Part shown: positions 6,188-8,474 of the stretch, piece by piece
Layout of the letters: each line of letters starts with the position of its first letter
Numbering within the stretch: position 1 is the stretch's first letter
Source: Pseudonocardiales bacterium
GTDB taxonomy: Bacteria; Actinomycetota; Actinomycetes; Mycobacteriales; Jatrophihabitantaceae
NCBI GenBank assembly: GCA_030840415.1
Contig: JAVEEO010000513.1
Location: 1 to 8,474 of the forward strand
Reading direction: 5' to 3'
Length of the DNA: 8,474 nt
Notes under the pieces: model-generated
The model's input: the letters and a program-made list of their open reading frames with translations, nothing else
The model's database searches: none
What the model was told of the DNA's origin: nothing
Position numbers and translations under genes: made by a program

Positions 6188-7606
6188 GTGATCCGGATCG
6201 ACGGGCGGCGCTTGAGCACCGCACAGATCGCGGCGGCCGCGGACGGGCCGCTGTCGGTCGAGGTGAGCGAGCGGGCACTGGCGGAGGTGCTGCGATCGCA
6301 CCAGCAGGCCGTCCTCGCCGGCACGCTGCGGCCGATCTACGGGCTGACCACCGGCGTGGGTGCCAACCGGACGGTCGACGTCGAGCCGGATACCGCCGGT
6401 GCCCAGGGGCTGCTGCGCAGCCATGCCACCGCGGCCGGCCTTCCCCGCTCGGCCGAGCGGGTGCGGGCGATGCTGCTGATCCGGCTCAACCACCTGTGCG
6501 CCGGCGGCGCCGGGCTCCGCCCGGCGGTGGTGCGCGCCCTCGCCGACATGATCAACGCCGACGCGCTGCCAGTGATCCGGGAGTTCGTGGGCATCGGCAC
6601 CGCCGAGCTCTCGGCGCTGGCCGCCACCGCGCTGGCACTGCAGGAGCGCTCGCCGGCGGCCGACCGGCTGGTGTTCGGGCCGCACGACGCGCTGCCGTTC
6701 ATCTCCAGCAACGCCGCCGCGCTGTCCGACGCGGCGCTGGCCGTCGCCCGGCTGGGGACCGGCGCGCGGGCCGCGCTGGCGGTCGCGGCACTGAGCTTCG
6801 CCGCGGTCCGGGGCAACGCCGAGGCCTACGCCGCGCCGGTCGAACGGGCCACTCCGATGCCCGGCGCGCGGACCGCCTGCCGGGTGATGCGCGGCCTGGT
6901 CGGCGCCCCGGAACCGGCCCGGATCCAGGACCCGTACGGCCTGCGCGCGCTACCGCAGGGGCACGGCATGCTGCTCGACGCGCTCACCGGGCTGCGGACG
7001 ACCATCGACGCCTTCGTCAACGCCCCGTCGGAGAACCCGGTGATCCTGGCCGACGGCTCGGTCGCCCATCACGGCGGCTTCCACGCCGGGTACCTGGCGC
7101 TGGCCTGCGACGCCGCCGCGATCGCCGCGGTGCAGTCCGGCCAGTTGTCGCTGAACCGGCTGACCTACGCCAGCGAGCCCAACCACACCGGTCTGGAGCC
7201 GTTCCTCGGCGACGGCACGCCCGGCGCGTCCGGGGTGATGGTGGTCGAGTACGTGGCCGCCGCGGCACTGGGCGATCTGCGGGCGGCCGCGGCGCCGGCC
7301 TCGACCCAGAGCATCACCCTCTCGCGCGGCATCGAGGACACCGCCAGCTTCGCCTCGCTGGCGGCGCGGCAGTTGCTGACCGCCGCCGAGCGCTACGAGT
7401 TGCTGGTGGCCTGCGAACTGGTGGCCGCGGTGCGGGCGGTCCGGATGAGCGGACCGGCGCTGACCGGCCCCCAGTTGCGCGCCGTCGAGCTGTGCGCCGG
7501 GCTGCCCGAGGCCGCCGGCGACCGGGACCTGACCGCCGACCTGGAGATCGCGCAGCGGCTCGTCCCGGCGCTGGCCGAGCTGGTGGTCGAACACTACGAC
7601 GGCTAG
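6188..7606 (+). CDS. HutH/PAL-family aromatic amino acid lyase lacking the MIO triad (histidase-like)
   Basis: Histidase converts L-histidine to urocanate and ammonia. This 472-residue homologue is somewhat shorter than the usual ~500. Family blocks in order: YGLTTGVG (51-58, Tyr51 = catalytic Tyr53 of Pseudomonas HutH), LLRSHA (75-80, His79), RLNHLCAGGAGLR (99-111), DPYGLRALPQ (248-257, Tyr250 and Arg253), APSENPV (279-285), HHGGFHA (294-300, Phe298), ASGVMVVEY (347-355) and GIEDTASF (381-388, Glu383). The Ala-Ser-Gly triad that cyclises to the MIO cofactor is replaced by Gly137-Thr138-Ala139 in VGIGTAELSALA, and the LINGTQ block is ISSNAA (172-177, Asn175). DNA around the triad reads cleanly, with no sign of a frameshift. 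The gene stands alone, divergent from the transporter operon. It may be an unusual histidase, or a MIO-free lyase releasing a good leaving group such as trimethylamine (ergothionase-like). Fold assignment is firm; reaction is open. Confidence 0.88.
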   Translation: MIRIDGRRLSTAQIAAAADGPLSVEVSERALAEVLRSHQQAVLAGTLRPIYGLTTGVGANRTVDVEPDTAGAQGLLRSHATAAGLPRSAERVRAMLLIRLNHLCAGGAGLRPAVVRALADMINADALPVIREFVGIGTAELSALAATALALQERSPAADRLVFGPHDALPFISSNAAALSDAALAVARLGTGARAALAVAALSFAAVRGNAEAYAAPVERATPMPGARTACRVMRGLVGAPEPARIQDPYGLRALPQGHGMLLDALTGLRTTIDAFVNAPSENPVILADGSVAHHGGFHAGYLALACDAAAIAAVQSGQLSLNRLTYASEPNHTGLEPFLGDGTPGASGVMVVEYVAAAALGDLRAAAAPASTQSITLSRGIEDTASFASLAARQLLTAAERYELLVACELVAAVRAVRMSGPALTGPQLRAVELCAGLPEAAGDRDLTADLEIAQRLVPALAELVVEHYDG

Positions 7607-8217
7607 CCGGACCGGTCTGGCTCCGAGCGCCCGCCGGCCCCCTCGTCGGCGAGCAGGGCGTAGCCGACCCCATCGATCCAGCCCTCGGACCGGTGCAGCG
7701 ACTCGCGCACGGTGTAGAGCTCGCGCCGCATCCCGACCCGCTCCATCAGCCGCCAGGACGCCTCGTTACCGGCGAAGCAGTTGGCCGTCACCCGGTGCAG
7801 GCGCAGATCCGTGAAGCAGATCCGGATCAGCTCGCGGACCGCCTCGGTGGCGTAGCCGTGCCCGGCGTGAGCGGGATCGAACACCCAGCCCAGTTCGGCC
7901 TGCGCTCCGCGGGCCCGCTCGACGATCTCGGCCTGCGCCCAGGCATCCGCGACGGTGATCATCAGCTCGCCGATCACCGCGCCGTCGAGTTCAACCATGA
8001 TCATCTTCGCCAGCCGGCCCGGCGACTCGAAGACGGCGCGGTACTCCTCGATCGTCGCCGGACTGTTGGGCAACCAGTAGCCGACGGACTCGTGCCGGCG
8101 GAACGCCCAGGTCCTCGCCAGATCCTCCGCAGTGCCCCGTCGCAGCAGCAGCCGGGCAGTGTGCACCGGCCAGCCGACGGCGCCCAGCGGTGAGCACGGA
8201 TCACCCTGCACCGTCAA
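7603..8217 (-). CDS. GNAT-family N-acetyltransferase, RimJ/RimL type
   Basis: A 204-residue acetyl-CoA-dependent transferase. TARLLLRR (20-27) is the first strand of the RimJ/RimL group. The acetyl-CoA pyrophosphate loop is AGHGYATEA (118-126), followed by LHRVTANCFAGNEAS (140-154) with the typical Asn151/Ser154 and RLMERVGM (156-163). The substrate may be a protein N-terminus or a small amine; the sequence does not say which. It is oriented against hutH and hutU and sits between them. Its stop TAG (7605-7603) overlaps the lyase stop in a shared CTAG, with no terminator between. TTG 8217 is taken as the start because a perfect AAGGAGG lies six bases upstream; the first 15 or so residues are not part of the fold. 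A link to histidine metabolism is possible but not shown. Confidence 0.88.
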   Translation of the reverse strand: MTVQGDPCSPLGAVGWPVHTARLLLRRGTAEDLARTWAFRRHESVGYWLPNSPATIEEYRAVFESPGRLAKMIMVELDGAVIGELMITVADAWAQAEIVERARGAQAELGWVFDPAHAGHGYATEAVRELIRICFTDLRLHRVTANCFAGNEASWRLMERVGMRRELYTVRESLHRSEGWIDGVGYALLADEGAGGRSEPDRSG

Positions 8218-8223
8218 CCCGAT

Positions 8224-8230
8224 CCTCCTT
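8224..8230 (-). promoter_or_regulatory. Perfect Shine-Dalgarno for the TTG-start acetyltransferase
   Basis: The minus strand reads AAGGAGG, then six bases, then TTG at 8217. It is among the best ribosome sites in the window and decides the unusual TTG start. Confidence 0.8.
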
Positions 8231-8290
8231 CGTGCCGCGCCACCACCTCACCGAGTGCTGCCACCCGGACCAGGCCTGCCGCCACCATGA

Positions 8291-8298
8291 TGACGTCA
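8291..8298. promoter_or_regulatory. Perfect palindrome TGACGTCA upstream of hutU
   Basis: An 8-base perfect palindrome 63 bases before the likely hutU start and 73 bases before the acetyltransferase start. The flanking bases do not extend the symmetry. It could be half of a dimeric regulator site, but one short palindrome is weak evidence. Confidence 0.2.
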
Positions 8299-8361
8299 CC
8301 GGCCGCCGGGCACCGCACACCACCCACCCCGCACTGGCCAACCGAAGGCCGACGAGCGACC

Positions 8362-8474
8362 ATGGCTGCCATGACTACTTCTCCCGGGGCGATCCGCGCC
8401 GCTCGAGGTACCGAGCTGAGCGCGCTGAGCTGGCAGACCGAGGCGCCGCTGCGCATGCTGATGAACAACCTCGA
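8362..8474 (+). CDS. hutU: Urocanate hydratase HutU, N-terminus only (right edge)
   Basis: Urocanate hydratase converts urocanate to 4-imidazolone-5-propionate using tightly bound NAD+. Only about 38 codons of a protein of roughly 550 residues are present, but RAARGTELSALSW and EAPLRMLMNNLD are the characteristic N-terminal block. The start is uncertain. ATG 8362 and ATG 8371 are in frame three codons apart and both lack a good ribosome site (a distant GAAGG lies 13 bases before 8362). A further in-frame ATG at 8290 would add a proline- and arginine-rich stretch unlike the family. The NAD-binding region is outside the window, so specialised relatives such as thiourocanate hydratase cannot be excluded. 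Confidence 0.9.
   Translation, partial: MAAMTTSPGAIRAARGTELSALSWQTEAPLRMLMNNL

Larger units (their letters stand above)
8218..8361. promoter_or_regulatory. Divergent intergenic region before the acetyltransferase and hutU
   Basis: These 144 bases contain the acetyltransferase ribosome site (AAGGAGG on the minus strand, 8230 to 8224) and an 8-base palindrome (8291-8298). I see no clear -35/-10 pair in either direction and no small gene that looks real. Promoters for both flanking genes are expected here. Confidence 0.55.

Noticed and set aside
6560..6640. A frameshift or sequencing error explaining the missing MIO triad
   Set aside because: Codons before and after keep the reading frame and the conserved helix (LSALAATALAL) follows directly; no indel restores Ala-Ser-Gly without breaking it.
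6172..8193. A 673-codon plus-strand open frame through the lyase and acetyltransferase
   Set aside because: It is a shadow frame of the lyase with arginine-rich low-complexity translation.
8214..8468. A minus-strand 84-codon open frame over the hutU start
   Set aside because: No recognisable features, and it is antisense to the conserved hutU N-terminus.

Overview
The window comes from a very GC-rich genome with strong G/C preference at third codon positions, several GTG starts and one TTG start. With the gene set (HutF route, M20 hydrolase next to hutF, hutU) this points to an actinobacterium; I cannot name genus or species. It is a histidine/urocanate-utilisation (hut) locus with no mobile element, RNA gene or CRISPR.

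Layout. Six genes on the minus strand read leftwards as one probable operon starting near 6044: an OpuC-type ABC ATPase with C-terminal CBS domains, two permeases (all three joined by 4-base start/stop overlaps), a substrate-binding lipoprotein, an M20 amidohydrolase, and hutF, which runs off the left edge. From a 143-base divergent region (6045-6187), which has the most A/T-rich patch I noticed and three short inverted repeats, a HutH/PAL-family lyase reads rightwards (6188-7606). It converges on a GNAT acetyltransferase (8217-7603), and the two stop codons share a CTAG. A second divergent region (8218-8361) leads to the first 38 codons of hutU, which runs off the right edge. The hutF and hutU reading frames are each cut by a window edge.

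How the genes may work together. HutU hydrates urocanate; HutI is not in the window. HutF deiminates N-formimidoyl-glutamate to N-formyl-glutamate. The M20 enzyme sits where a deformylase (HutG function) is needed to finish at glutamate. The ABC importer is of the quaternary-amine/betaine family.

The most interesting point is the lyase. It keeps the recognisable catalytic residues of histidase (Tyr51, His79, Tyr250, Arg253, Phe298, Glu383), but the Ala-Ser-Gly triad that forms the MIO electrophile is Gly-Thr-Ala (137-139). From memory, ergothionase is a MIO-less member of this fold that removes trimethylamine from the betaine ergothioneine. A MIO-less lyase beside a betaine-type importer, feeding a hut pathway, suggests uptake and breakdown of an N-trimethylated histidine (hercynine or ergothioneine) rather than of plain histidine. 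This is inference. The main alternatives are a conventional histidine importer with an unusual histidase, or a lyase with a Thr-derived MIO variant.
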